Assembly (NCBI RefSeq): GCF_043641665.1
Contig: NC_092181.1
Location: 12,439,463-12,503,462, forward strand
DNA: 64,000 nucleotides
Direction: 5' to 3'
Origin: Enoplosus armatus
Taxonomy: Eukaryota > Chordata > Actinopteri > Centrarchiformes > Enoplosidae
Shown: positions 29,231-41,134 of the stretch, piece by piece
Numbering within the stretch: position 1 is the stretch's first letter
Layout of the letters: each line of letters opens with the position of its first letter
Notes under the pieces: generated by a model
Seen by the model: only the letters and a program-made list of their open reading frames with translations
What the model was told of the DNA's origin: nothing
Database searches by the model: none
Program-made: the position numbers and the translations under genes

Positions 29231-32200
29231 CTTGACATGCACAGATATTGTAGAAAGCTAGAATTTTGATAATTTGGAAGAAAAGAAAGTTGTCATTGAA
29301 TGTAGTCATCCAATATTGATGATGATCAATATCATCGTTCTTGTCTGGTGATAGTGTTGCTTAAAATATTTATTTCTTCTGCTAACTTCTGAGGAAATAG
29401 GGCATTCACGTTACAAAGTAATCCACCAGGAATGTGCATGTATTGGATTGGCCAACGCAGCGCCTTTCCAGATGATGTTACGGTAAAAGGTGGTTGTTTT
29501 TTACTGGACGACCCTGCATTTTTTTTGCCAGAGCCCTCACCGTTTGATGTGTTGGATCAGTGTGCCATCGTCTTGTAGATTCTAGAGAGATGTCATTTTA
29601 CTGTGACCATTGTTGTCTGAGTTTTGATCTTAAATATTTCCAGCTTTTGTAGGTTACAGTACATGTTACCTACGCCCCAAATTATGTTGAGGGTCAGTAA
29701 ACAATCTTTTTTTTTTTTTTATTATGTGCTATTGTACTGTATCTAACATGGTTACTGAACCTAACCCAGGCCTAGTTTGGCTTCCATCTATGGGCACTGT
29801 AAAGCTTTGGCTCAAATACATAGAATGCACAGAACTGTACAGTACTGTATTCTGTCCTGGAGCAGCTTTAGTAAGAAGCATCCCAAATGAAAACGATTAG
29901 CTTAAAGGGTTGTACAGCACTTTGATAGAAGGGCCAAAGGTCCACCTCTCAGTTACGCACTTCTCAGTGTTCTGAAAGGCTGGAAACAAAGCGCTGTAGT
30001 AACTACATCTACTCAGAACACCCAAAGCACATTTTAGCTCCGTGCTACAGGACTGCTCCCACTTCCCCTGCTTGTAACACGCGCACAAAGGGAACATTTG
30101 TCCTCACGGTAGGGGACTGCCTGGCCCTAAATGGGGATCTCGGGGTGCTCTCAGCGGGGCCCGGAGCTGTGTCTCAGGGGTACACTAATGGGGAACGAAA
30201 GGCTATCAAAGGGAAGTATCATGATGGCATCAAGGGGGGTTATGAGAAAACAAAGCTTTCTTTCCACAGCTCCCCCTTCGATCATTTACATGGTAATCAG
30301 GTGCAGCTCATATAGACTCCTCTGTTTCATTTACTTTGCCTATTTCTGTTATTCTCTCTCTATTTACCACCACCAGCTCCAGCTTTGTGGCCTTGCTAAC
30401 CAGCGTGTGAGGCTACCAGCTTTGGGTTTTTCGCTGATTTGGGGGGTTTACTTAAAATCCTGGTCCACCTCTTCTTCTCCCCACCCCCCTGATAAACTTC
30501 ACTCCTGTCTTCTTTTTTTTTTGTCAACCTCTCCACCCCTTCGCTCTCTACCAGTATCCATTCTCCCGCCTCCTTCCCTGCATTTTTTCTTGTCGTGGTG
30601 TTCCCCAGGCAACCTCATTCAAACAGAGTATAAAGGAGAGTAAAGGCATGGAGCAAAGATCTGGTCACAACAATGAAGTGTGTTCATATTCAGGCTGCCT
30701 GAAAGCTCCACCACCCCATCACTCTCCTCCACTACTACTTGCTGTCCATCCATCTCTTGCTCCCTCCTTCCTTCCCCCCTTTTTTTTAGTACACTCATTA
30801 CCACTTGCAGCACTGAAGTGTAAACCAAAAATCAGTACTCTGGATCCAATTTATGCCAGTTGGGAGTGTGCTAAAGGAGCAGAAAAAGAGGGAAAACTTT
30901 TTTTTTTTTCATGATATGGCCTCACGTCACGTTGTTCTGGCCCAGGTTGCAAGTGTCTGGCATCGTGACAGCATAGCATGGGGCAATCACTGAAGCTATG
31001 CACCCTCTGGATTGCTGGGGCCAGCAAAGTGGAGTGAGGGATATACTGTTGCCTCCTTCACCTCCTGGTAATCTATCATAAAACTGATGGCATATGTATG
31101 TCCTCATGGATCTATTTGACAGGGTTAGTTATAATCTGCAATGTCAAAAATAACAAAAATAACAGCTCACTTCCAATAATTAAAAACACAACAACCAATG
31201 GAGAGGCAGTACAATGTGATGGTGTGGAAGAGCTTCCTTGAATATACACAATACAGAGCTGACTCATCTATTCTCCGTTTTGAATCATGGTAGATTTCAA
31301 CCACATTTGGAATAGACAAACTTTAATTAAGCCTCTACTTTGTGCACAAAAAATGTCTTAAACAGCCTCCAGCAAATAAAAAATGTTCTGTTTTGAGGCT
31401 GTTATCCAGATCAATTAAGCTGAAATCAACCTTAAGTACTCACTTATTGAGCTACCTCAAAGAGTGTGTGTGTGTTAGCTTCCCCACAGCAGAGAGCTGT
31501 GAGGCGATTTGGGTGACCCCTCTGCCTGCGTGAGGTATTTATTTGTTCATGGCTCCAGAGTGGACACCACCCCCCCCCTAAAAAAAAAGGGTCCTCTGCC
31601 TAACGCTTCATGGATGGCTAATTTTCCCTTCCTGACCTCCCTTTGTGTGGCATTGACCCCCTTCACACCCCCACCTTCCACTCCCTCAAATAGCTGCCAG
31701 CCCTCAGCGCCGCCCCCCCCCCCCTCCTGTCCACACTGCAATAAATGCAAAAGCTTGACATGGTCCTCGGTGGGGCCTTGAAGTGATCCCAGGGTTATTT
31801 TTTCGGGGAGGTCGGGGGGCTGAGGTGACAAGCGAGGTGAGATTTGTAGGGAGGTGGGGGTTGAAGTGGGTGGAGGGTGGTCTGCACAGGCCTGACTCAT
31901 TCCCACAGTCTGACAGGGAGTGAGTGGGTAGATGGCAGTGGTAATTTGTATTTCTCCTAAACTGCTGCTGGTACCATCAGCTCCATTCAGAGGTCCTCAC
32001 CATCACACATGGAGGTTGTCAACATGGTCGGAGGGTAAAGTGCCTCCACCACAACCAGAACACGCACCCTTAATAATTCGTCTAAAGTTTCAAATTTAGA
32101 AAAATTGTTAAAACTCTGCCATTCGTGTAAATGTAAAATTTATTTTAACAGCCAGCTCATCGACAGTGTGTTTAAATTGTATCAGCTTCTTTGGACATGT

Positions 32201-32837
32201 GAAAATAGTTATTATATAATATATATAATTATTATTATAATTTATACTGTAAACATTTTCCTTAATGTTGAAAGAGATATTTATTTGATTTGTATTTTTG
32301 TTTGTTTATTGCGAGAGGACATGTGGTGGATGACTTGTGGTAAATTTCATCACTTTTATTATCTACAATAACAATAATGATTATTATTAATTACTTGAGC
32401 AATTGAGTATGCATAAGAAATTATTTACATGAGAAATGAGAAAAACAATTAAATAAAATGTTGTGCTGTGTGTGACTAAAAAAAAAAATCCAATTTCTTA
32501 GTTTTTAATAAATGATTAATTCCTTTTAGACTTCATTTGTATCTTGTCAATTCTTTTTTTTACCAAAATTTATTTGACAAAATTCTGGGAACAACTTCAC
32601 AGATTTTTATAAAAATGTATAAAACATGAGGCCTGAGTGCTATTGTTTTGCAACTTACACAAAGTTATAGGCCCACAAGTTGTTTTTTTCCATGTTCTGA
32701 AAATTGCTTAATGTGAGAATATTTTTAGCCCCCCCCCCCACCAACAATGAATTCTTAACAAATTCACGAAACCCTTTTCCCCATTACTAAAAGGTTCTAG
32801 CCTCCTAACTCTATTTTCTCCCTTCTCATTCTTGCAG

Positions 32838-32912
32838 ACTGCGACTCTTATTGCAAAGCGTCTAAGGGCAAACTGAAGATCAACATGAAGAAGTACTGCA
32901 AGAAAGATTACG
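32838..32912 (+). CDS. ntn1: Netrin-1 exon encoding the start of the NTR domain
   Basis: A 75-bp exon of 24 whole codons between a TTCTTGCAG acceptor and a GTGAGT donor at 32,913. With the split first codon it reads [20 protein letters not shown] followed by CKKDY. It supplies three of the six cysteines of the netrin-like (NTR) domain, two in the DCDSYC motif and one in KKYC. It matches netrin-1 as I remember it without any change, showing strong constraint. The domain is the basic, heparin-binding C-terminal module of netrins. Confidence 0.96.
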
Positions 32913-33327
32913 GTGAGTCAACAGACAACGCGCAGCCCATTTTAATGACTTGGATTTACATTCATTTCTACAGGAAAGCTTAAAAACATGTGGTCTGATG
33001 GAAGAAACACACAGTTTCCTTTTTTGCTCTGGATAAAAAAAACTCTACAGGAACAAATAGCGTGTGTCCAACACACCTCCAGAACATGCTACATTTACTC
33101 CTTTTGCGCCAAGTCCTGGGACCAGAATACTTCCCATCTCACACATCCCAGACCAGCACGTTGCTGGGGAGCTGCTATAGTTTACAGGGGAGGCATTTTG
33201 CTGATGGCTTACTCCAGCTTTCTGAGGACAGAGACAAAGGATCAAACAGAAGACAGCAGATCTTCAAGGAGGAAGAGAGAAGCAGACAAACAGAAGGAGA
33301 GAAAGGGCAGGATAAAGAATTAGGCAG

Positions 33328-33330
<3 letters not shown>

Positions 33331-33378
<48 letters not shown>
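33331..33378. repeat. (TG)24 microsatellite
   Basis: Perfect 48-bp dinucleotide repeat, about 420 bp downstream of the first NTR exon. Confidence 0.96.
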
Positions 33379-33379
<1 letters not shown>

Positions 33380-36300
33380 AGAGGGTTGTCTCCGAGCAGG
33401 CATTTAAGACCTGGGCGGATAAAGCAAAGACAGTGTGACGGACAGTGGGTGCTCTCTAAGAGATCCTCATTAAGGCAGCCCACTTCCCCCACAACCAAGG
33501 CGTTTTCTCGCTGCATTCCTGTGACCGTCCGTCCGCCACGCCATTCAAGGTGTGGATAAGACGTATGACCTCTCCCCTCTTCCCCTCCCTCTGTCCCCTC
33601 CCCTGATTGAAGTCAGACTGCTGAACCGGTCAACCAAGCAGCGGCATCCTGCAGCATACCTCAGCGGCTTGACGGACAGGCCTGGGCTTTGTTCTGCGGG
33701 GATTTGGAGGAGTTAGGGGGTCGGCTTATAGACACCTCCTCTTCCACCAGTGCCTACCTTACTGCTGATGTCGTGAGAAGTGAAATATGTATCGGTTCAT
33801 GCATGAATGTGTCAGCGACCTGGCTGTATTCAATTCTTTGGTTTGGCCAAATAGCAGACAATGTTGTTAAATCTTTCAATATCAGGTTCAATCTTTAGTA
33901 TAAATATTTAACTAACAGTAATTTTATCAGTACACCGTTTATGTAACACCTGAATGACAACAGACGGCAGCATTCATTCGAGGGTGGAGAGGTGTAGAGG
34001 TAAAAAGAGACATCAGGACGTCCTGCTGGAGGAACCATCACTCAACACGTTACTGAGTACCCTCATGTACGTACATCTCCCAGGAGTGAAGCCAGAAGAG
34101 CCTCCCAACTGATTTGGCATGTGTTGTGCTTGTGTGTGAAGTGTAGGGGATCTGCTGGTACTGATGGTTGAGATAGTACCAAGCCAAAGACAAATGGAAG
34201 TTCCTCTTTTGCACCAGTATTTACTGTGGAGGCAGGGTATGAGGATAATTAAGAGAAAAGGTTATTGAGACAAGAGAGAACCCCAAAGTTCAGTGGAATA
34301 TAATTATAAGGTCTATAAGGTCTAAATATAACTGATTAGGTCTATACATTTATATACAGTAATTATATACAGACACATTTAATGAAGTCATATATAAAAG
34401 AATAGCAGATAATGAGCCCAGCTGGAAACATGTGCCCTCTGATTACTGTGTTTGTCCCTTCAAACCTTTGTAGGTTTTTTAAGATTTGTTTGCAATTAGG
34501 TTATTGTTCAAACATTTAATTTAATCCATCTGTCCATCATTAGTTTTACATGCTACATCATCCTCTGTGTAATCCACTTTCTCCTCGACTTGCCTTTACC
34601 AGGGGGGCTTTGTGCTGGCGACATACATGAGAACCATTAAGCTCCTCGTCATATCCATCCTCAGCTTGCAACAGCATATTCAAGATTCGTAACAGACCAG
34701 AACAAGATCCCTGTACAGTATTTACCACACATGAGCTTAGCGAAGCTGATCGAAAAGTCAAACACAATGTAAATCTACAGGATAAGTTGAGAGCGCTGTG
34801 GCTTTGGACTGTTTTGAAAAGATCAGCAGGGGAGCTGGGCTTCATGCTGCGTAGGGAAACGATGCTACAAGCTTCTGTGGTCGATATACAGACGCACATA
34901 AAGAATCACAGGAGGGAGCGGGGTGTTTGGAGGGGGTGGAAATGTCTGGTCTCAGAAAAATCCCTGGTACTCTTGAGATTTCAGTGTACAGTGAGATTGC
35001 TGACTAAACTCAAACAGAGAGAACAGCTCCTGGTGGCAGCTGCTAGGTGCAAGGTGTTGCCGAGGTCACCATCAGGTCACACCAGGTCAGCCACTGAGTC
35101 CCTATGGACACGGGGCCTTGGGGGACATACAACTGAAAATAGAGTTGCAAAGTGGGAGGAGGTATTTTGGGTGCCCCTGGTCCCACAAGTAAAAGTCGTT
35201 TTCTACATTGACAATGTTAGGTGACTCACAGCTGGAGGGCTTCCATAGCCTGGATGGACATGAGATTTTCCTGGTTGAATCATCAGTACAAAAGATGAAC
35301 AACTGGGTTAGAAAATACTCGGTTCTTTGATAAAAAAAAGTCAAAGGTACAAGCATGTGGTCATAAAAACATAAGGTGAGCAGTCAGCTATGACTCCAAA
35401 GGTGTATTTCAGTAAAAAAACATCAAAATCACAGAGCTAAAAATTGTGTCACGTGTTCTGCTGGTGGTGACGGACAGACGCTAAAGATTACGCTGTTGAG
35501 AAAACTGACAAAACGTAAATGGCTCATGGGTAGTGTAGTGTTCTGAGCTGTCCGCTTCGACAAACTGACAGAAAAACATGATTTCTCAGGAACAAAGTAG
35601 AAATATTTCAAACTGGTGGCCAAAACATAAACCTACATGGTTGTTTTATAATCCAGGAGACTCCCACACCAAAGAAACATTTTAAATAGAAATGGAAAAC
35701 TGAGTCTCAAGGCCTTGGAAAGCTTCAGCAGATTTTGAATTGACCCTGGAGGCAGCAAAAAAAAGTATTGGAAAATAAAGTGTAATCTGGAAACAGATAT
35801 GTTTTCTGTTTCCCCGAGTCGGGCCTTTTTGAGTCCGTTTTAGATCTCCACCATTCATAAAGTGTGACTCCCACAGCAGTGATCCAGCATGTGTGGTTAA
35901 AAACCTGCCCTGAATACAGGATGTACTCTTCATACTGCCATGATGTTCAGATCCATTAGCTCTACAGTGAAGGTGAAACTAGCGACCCCGTAACACTGTG
36001 GTCCATTTCAAAAGCTATCCCGTAAGTACAGGAGAAGTATAATGGAACTTAATAGAGATCCGGTCAATATAATACATATTGATACATGCTGGGTTTTACT
36101 CCCTCGCTCTCTCTGAGGACCATACCAGTTGATTCATCATGTGATATCACTGAGTGTCTTTCCAGCTAACGTCTCTAATAGCCTTACCCTGCCTCCTAAT
36201 CACATTACAAATCACACTGCTCTGTCTGTAGTAATGGACATAATGCATGTGGAGCTGTATATCATAGCTGGACCACAGACCAACCTTTTCCACTGAGGAT

Positions 36301-37167
36301 AAAAACAGTATTTAAACCACATGAGTGTAGTTTACTGGGATTTACAGTACCTTTTGCCAAGGTTTACCCAAGTGATCGTATCACTTCTCTTATTTCTCAG
36401 TTCATTGCTTGCTGACCAGTTGATTTGCCAGTGTTATCAGTGGTACCAATTCAGATTGGGGGGTTTCAGAAGCTGTTCGAACCGACCCTGCATCAATGCA
36501 ATGCAACCAAAGAAATCCTAAACATAAGAGGCTTGTGGGGATCCTGAGGCCAAATCATCCAGTCCTCTCAGAAGGTGTCAGAGCTCTGGATACTGTGACG
36601 TGATCCCTCTTTTGCCGCAGCATGGGTCAGCACTCACTGCAAGCCTCCCTTTACATAGTGCCCTCTGTGATCTTAGCTGCCAACTCTACGCTCGCGTTTG
36701 CTGAGGACAGAGTGTGCTGGTGTTTGAATGATAGCCATAGTTGGAAAAAGAACCAGTGTGCTCGCAAGAAAAAGAAAAGAGCCTTTCCTTTTTCCATTGT
36801 GACAGAGATCTTTGAATGTGGTGGATACTCCTCAGTGAGAAGCTGATGCAACAAAGTGAAGCAAAGAACATGTTCTCATTAAAATAATATCTGCATATCT
36901 TCATGCAGGAGAGCGGTGGTTAGTTGACCAACTGTATCTTATTCAATTACCGCAATAAATATCCAAAGACAGAGAAAATTCAGTGGAATAGAAGTTGTTA
37001 GAAGGGAAAACTTTGGCTCAGAAGGAGTATTTGCGCCTGGATTACCATGGTAAGGCATGAGACACTGTTGAAGTGAATAGGTAAATGCAGAGCATGAAGC
37101 ACCAGGACCACATAATAAGTTGTGGACAAACTCTATGTGCCTAGAGGTTTTTATACCACTTGAATGA

Positions 37168-37327
37168 CTCTAGGGACGGCAATGTTGTTCAGTCCACCAC
37201 TTTGGTCCAGACTGAAATATTTCAACAACTATTGGATGGATTGACAGACAGAGAATTAATCCTATTGACTTTATGGATCCACTGACATTTCCTCTAGCGC
37301 CACCAGCAGGTTGACATTTCTTGTTTT
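37168..37327 (+). mobile_element. Fragment of a common teleost interspersed repeat
   Basis: The stretch contains TTTGGTCCAGACTGAAATAT, TTCAACAACTATTGGATGGA and CCTCTAGCGCCACCAGCAGG in that order. I recognise these as successive parts of a repeat dispersed in many fish genomes. A copy in the opposite orientation lies at 46,150-46,445 in the stx8 intron. The family name is not asserted. Confidence 0.6.
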
Positions 37328-37411
37328 CTTAGCATTTAACTCAGACTCTTGATCTTCTTGACCCACGTAATAATGTGTCATCTCTTTTGTTCCCCCGACT
37401 TCACTCTGCAG

Positions 37412-37740
37412 CCGTCCAGGTGCACATCCTGAAGGCAGACAAAGCTGGTGAGTGGTGGAAGTTCACCGTCAACATCATCTCCGTCTACAAGCAGGGCGAG
37501 AGCCGCATCCGCCGCGGGGACCAGTTCCTGTGGGTCCGTGCCAAAGACGTGGCCTGCAAGTGTCCCAAGATCAAGCCTGGGAAGAAGTACCTGCTGCTGG
37601 GGAATGACGAGGACTCCCCTGGGCAGAGCGGAGTGGTGGCAGACAAAGGCAGCCTGGTTATCCAGTGGAGGGACACGTGGGCACGCAGGCTCAGGAAGTT
37701 CCAGCAGCGCGAGAAGAAAGGCAAGTGCAAGAAGCCATAG
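37412..37740 (+). CDS. ntn1: Netrin-1 terminal coding exon: NTR domain and C-terminus
   Basis: Starts after TCTGCAG, completes an Ala codon, and encodes 108 residues before the TAG at 37,738-37,740. The peptide opens [20 protein letters not shown] and ends EKKGKCKKP. The remaining three NTR cysteines are here (ACKC and KGKC), completing the six-cysteine domain. An RGD triplet occurs in [10 protein letters not shown], as in mammalian netrin-1. The tail is highly basic ([17 protein letters not shown]), fitting heparan-sulfate binding and retention in matrix. The final Pro replaces the Ala I recall in human. The exon is clearly GC-richer than the flanking intron and UTR. Together with the upstream exons it gives an uninterrupted 265-residue C-terminal part, with no frameshift or premature stop. 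Confidence 0.98.
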
Positions 37741-38891
37741 GCGGAAAAAGATGGAGAGGATGCCGGAGAGGGAGAGGAATTCAAGAGAAAAGCTGAGCGG
37801 GTCATTTAAAAAAAAAAAAAACAAAGTGAAAGAGAGGCAGACAGAGGACCACGGACAGACAAGAGACTGTTTATGTCGCTGCTTTTTTGTGTAGAAGCAT
37901 GAAGAGAATTATTTAGGATGATTTGTTTTTCTAGTGAACTTTTGTTGAAGGAGCTCACCTTGCAGATTTGGTTTTATGGTTTATTTTACTTTGAGATTTG
38001 TCTCTCTTGTGGATTTGCCAGATTTGCACCTATTACCAGCATATAAAGTTATTTGTGTTCATTTTCTTTATCTCAGTATGAAATCATTATATTTTATGTT
38101 TTAATTTTATGGACATTTTCTGCTGGTGCAAAAATGACACAGAAAAAAGCCACTCAATTACCACTGCAATTTTGCCTCTGCATGGTTTTCTTATTGTATT
38201 CTTAGCTAAGAAGCGAGCTTGTTTCATCAAAAGTCTTCACTGGTCTGATTGAGGCAGTAATATTTCCTCTGTTGAGAATTGTGCCATAAAAACTATTGTT
38301 TGTAAGACACAGAAATGCATATACATTTAGCTGTCAATGAGTTGCCATTCCTTCCTCCTGTTGTACAAATCCAGGTATATCTGCAATTCAAGAAACAAGA
38401 AATCTGTTGTCCTCCATTTTTAGCTCTCAGGACTTAGACTTAGTCCTGACAACTAACACATTTGGAATACACAAGTGACAGAAGAGAACCAAGGATAAAA
38501 CACAGTATTAACTAAAGCGTTTTTGACCTGATTAATCTTGAGTATATTTTTACTCCCCTATCTGCCCCTTCAGACTTCACTGGTTCAATTTTGGTGGTTC
38601 AGTATTTGTACAAACCTGCATGTGAACGCTTCTCATTTGAGACTCTAACGTTCAGTTCACTAAGGTGGCACAAGCAGGTGCTGCTCATGGTACTAATGTT
38701 AAAATTACAAACTGCATTTTAAAATCACTGATTTCACTTCCGGTACTTACAGTGACTGTGATCTTTTATTTGTTTTTTATTTCACAACTCCAGCAGGAGT
38801 TTAACAACTGACTTACAAAAGGACAAGAGGCCAGCCACATTGATTGTTATAAAAATACTATGAAAATGTATTCCTGGGTAGAGCTAATAGA

Positions 38892-38907
38892 AATAAATAA
38901 CAATAAA
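38892..38907 (+). promoter_or_regulatory. ntn1: Tandem proximal poly(A) signals
   Basis: Two AATAAA hexamers at 38,892-38,897 and 38,902-38,907. If used they would end the netrin-1 mRNA about 2 kb earlier than the distal site. Confidence 0.45.
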
Positions 38908-40887
38908 TATGGGTTCTTAAGTGGCTACAAAAAAAAGTCAAATGATTGTTTTAATTCATTTCATTTACATTTTAGTGAAAATATTAGTGTCAATACTTGT
39001 TCTATCACAAAATGATTGGAGCTGTGAAAGTTACCCAAGGTATGTCATTGCGCAAAGTGGATGCAACATTATTGTTGTGCAGGTGAAAGTACTGCGTGTT
39101 ACTGGATACTGACATACGTGCATATTTTTGTATGATTTCTCTCTTTGGAAATGTATTCCTTTACACCAGCTCGTGAGAAAAACTTGCGTACAGTGTGTCA
39201 AAATGTATCTTTAATAATTTGCATGAATAAGACAAAGGAAGGAAAACATCCTTTTAATTGACCTCTGCCTCTCACTAAGGTACTACAATGTGGATGGCTA
39301 CAGACCACTGCATCTGAAAAGGTGTATTTTGTATTTGGATAACGTCTGAGTGAGATATTTAAACCCAATCAATGCAGATTGCAGGAAGCAATGAGAATGG
39401 GCATAATGAAAAGAAAATACTTTCCTTACCTCATGTGGTGCAGAAACGAAGCCTAATGCAGAAAAATGAAAACATCGCCGCAAACTGCACCTTGAAAAAG
39501 TGCTCAACAATTACTTAAATGTATTTTTGAAATCCACCTCACGCTGGCTTGTATTCATCTGGAATAATTCCTACAGTACTATGAGATAGCAGATAAATAC
39601 CGTTACAGTCCACACACTCTTTTGCAAACACAATGCATGACTGTACATTCACTGAAAGGACACTGTGTGCGACCAGTCAGAGGCTGCCGTCTCCCATTGA
39701 CCTGTCACGTTAATTCTCTTCACTTTCAACACTTGCACAGGGAGAAGTAGGGTGAATTGCAATCACTTGACGCTGCTTGATTCAAACCACATTGCTCATT
39801 TATTTTGTATGCAGTTCAGTTTGGATTTCTCCAAGGAATGCGTGGTAAAAAAACACTCGGCTCAGGTTTGTAAAAGCCCACAGTGAATCTAATGTTTCAT
39901 AAACTGGGGTTCCTTCCAGTCCATCCCAAAACACTTTGAGCAACATGTTTGCTGGTATTTTGTTGTTTCACAAAATCACATTTAGCACCTTTTAAACTGT
40001 CCCACAGCACAAGGAACTATAAAAATGGGGTTTTCAGATCTTTTCAAGACACATGGTTTTAATCTCTACTTCCTTTGTTTTAAATGGTAATAATTTCTGA
40101 TTCCGCTATCTCAGAAACCCACTCATTTGTGCAGGAATTTTGTGAATGGACTGAAATGTCTCCTAGAGGATGACAAATTAGAAGGGCTTTTCAAACCATG
40201 AGAAATCAAAATCACCTGGGTTCAACTGTAAGATAAAAAGAACACACGGCCTTGTTGCTGAAGTACTTCTTAGTATTTACATGTAGGGTTTGACGGAGTG
40301 TGTTGCTTTTTTTTATTTTACTGTACAATCAAAATGACTGTGCTGTCAGTCCCTCATGATGCTACGTGCTGGTGGCTTCTCCAGCACTACTGATGACAAC
40401 ATATTCACATATACAGTATATTTACATGTTCCTGCCTTTCATTGTTAATCCCGCAACATAACATTACATGTCAGTGTTTTTCTGTTTGGCACAATGTAAT
40501 CTGTAATCACACCTCCTCTAGTCTCTGTAGCCTCATGCTGTAAATTTTACATCCGTCTCCTGAGCTATGGTTTGACAAGCTTCCTGATGAAACGCTACAC
40601 ACATACCTGTCAAAGCATTGCTTTGTGTTCATACTATGAATTGTAAATGTTGTTTAGTTGTCACCATTGCCAAGACTTTTTGCAATGTTGTTTTACAATG
40701 CGTACTAATATATTATGGTTATTATATATGAATATATTTAATGACACAAGACATTGTGGATTTTATTGTCTTTTTCAACTTTTATTTTTTACTTGTTTGT
40801 GGTTGTTTAGATTGTTGCCATTAAAGAAGGAAATAATAACTACTGAACACACCAACCTGGTAGAACTAAATTCAGATTTTCAGTTGA

Positions 40888-40893
40888 AATAAA
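40888..40893 (+). promoter_or_regulatory. ntn1: Likely distal poly(A) signal of netrin-1
   Basis: AATAAA followed within about 45 bases by T/G-rich sequence. A variant ATTAAA lies upstream at 40,820-40,825. Confidence 0.6.
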
Positions 40894-40915
40894 CTCTTGT
40901 TACATTGAAAACCCA

Positions 40916-41134
40916 TTTGCCTCTGTTGACTTGAATAATATTTTTTTATTTATTAAGTTATTGCTAAGGCATGTAGTCAGCTTTACCCTATTTACTGTAC
41001 TCTAAGTACAGTAGACAAAACAATATTATGCAGATTTTGTCAAAGGTCCACCCCACCAAAATATCATGTTACAAAACACTGCAATCCTGCAGAGTAAGCC
41101 CCGAGCGTTAACGCGGACAGACAGGAGTCCCGGG
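40916..41134. other. Short intergenic gap between convergent ntn1 and stx8
   Basis: The gap between the two predicted 3' ends is only about 220 bp. It contains a 9-bp perfect stem with a 3-base loop (TACTGTACT at 40,993-41,001 with AGTACAGTA at 41,005-41,013) and the perfect palindrome GCGTTAACGC (41,105-41,114). AGTCCCGGGACT (41,126-41,137) straddles its right edge. No gene is apparent in it. Confidence 0.6.

Larger units (their letters stand above)
25042..32837 (+). other. ntn1: Netrin-1 intron between the linker and first NTR exon
   Basis: A 7,796-bp intron. It holds a (TG)n tract at 25,988-26,042, a GC-richer island with an 11-bp hairpin (26,680-26,920), a purine-rich block with a G14 run (27,045-27,413), a possible MITE (28,561-28,980), a tRNA-like repeat (29,120-29,230), pyrimidine-rich sequence at 30,440-30,800 and an A/T-rich segment at 32,090-32,760. 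Open frames up to 170 codons on the + strand and 240 on the - strand fall in these biased stretches and resemble no protein I know. Confidence 0.88.
32913..37411 (+). other. ntn1: Last netrin-1 intron
   Basis: A 4,499-bp intron containing a (TG)24 run (33,331-33,378) and, about 85 bp before the terminal exon, a fragment of a common fish repeat (37,168-37,327). The remainder is unique sequence. A 145-codon frame at 34,787-35,224 has no recognisable similarity and no splice context that would support it. Confidence 0.88.
37741..40915 (+). other. ntn1: Netrin-1 3' untranslated region (predicted)
   Basis: A/T-rich sequence without open frames of note follows the stop codon. The predicted end is set by the AATAAA at 40,888-40,893, followed by a T/G-rich stretch (about 40,914-40,935). 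Two overlapping-distance AATAAA hexamers at 38,892 and 38,902 could give a shorter form with about 1.2 kb of 3' UTR. The 3.2-kb length is in line with the long 3' UTRs of vertebrate netrin-1 transcripts. The end is inferred, not observed. Confidence 0.65.

Noticed and set aside
30131..30643. 170-codon + strand frame in the third netrin-1 intron
   Set aside because: Low-complexity Ser/Leu/Pro-rich second half from a pyrimidine-rich stretch, no known similarity.
34787..35224. 145-codon + strand frame in the last netrin-1 intron
   Set aside because: No domain, no plausible partner exons, and ordinary intron composition around it.
36465..36490. GTTCGAACC motif resembling a tRNA B box
   Set aside because: No A box, acceptor stem or cloverleaf can be drawn around it, so it is probably chance.
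37378..37824. Two long frames overlapping the terminal netrin-1 exon (148 codons on each strand)
   Set aside because: Shadows of a GC-rich conserved exon; the real frame matches netrin-1 and joins the upstream exon in phase.
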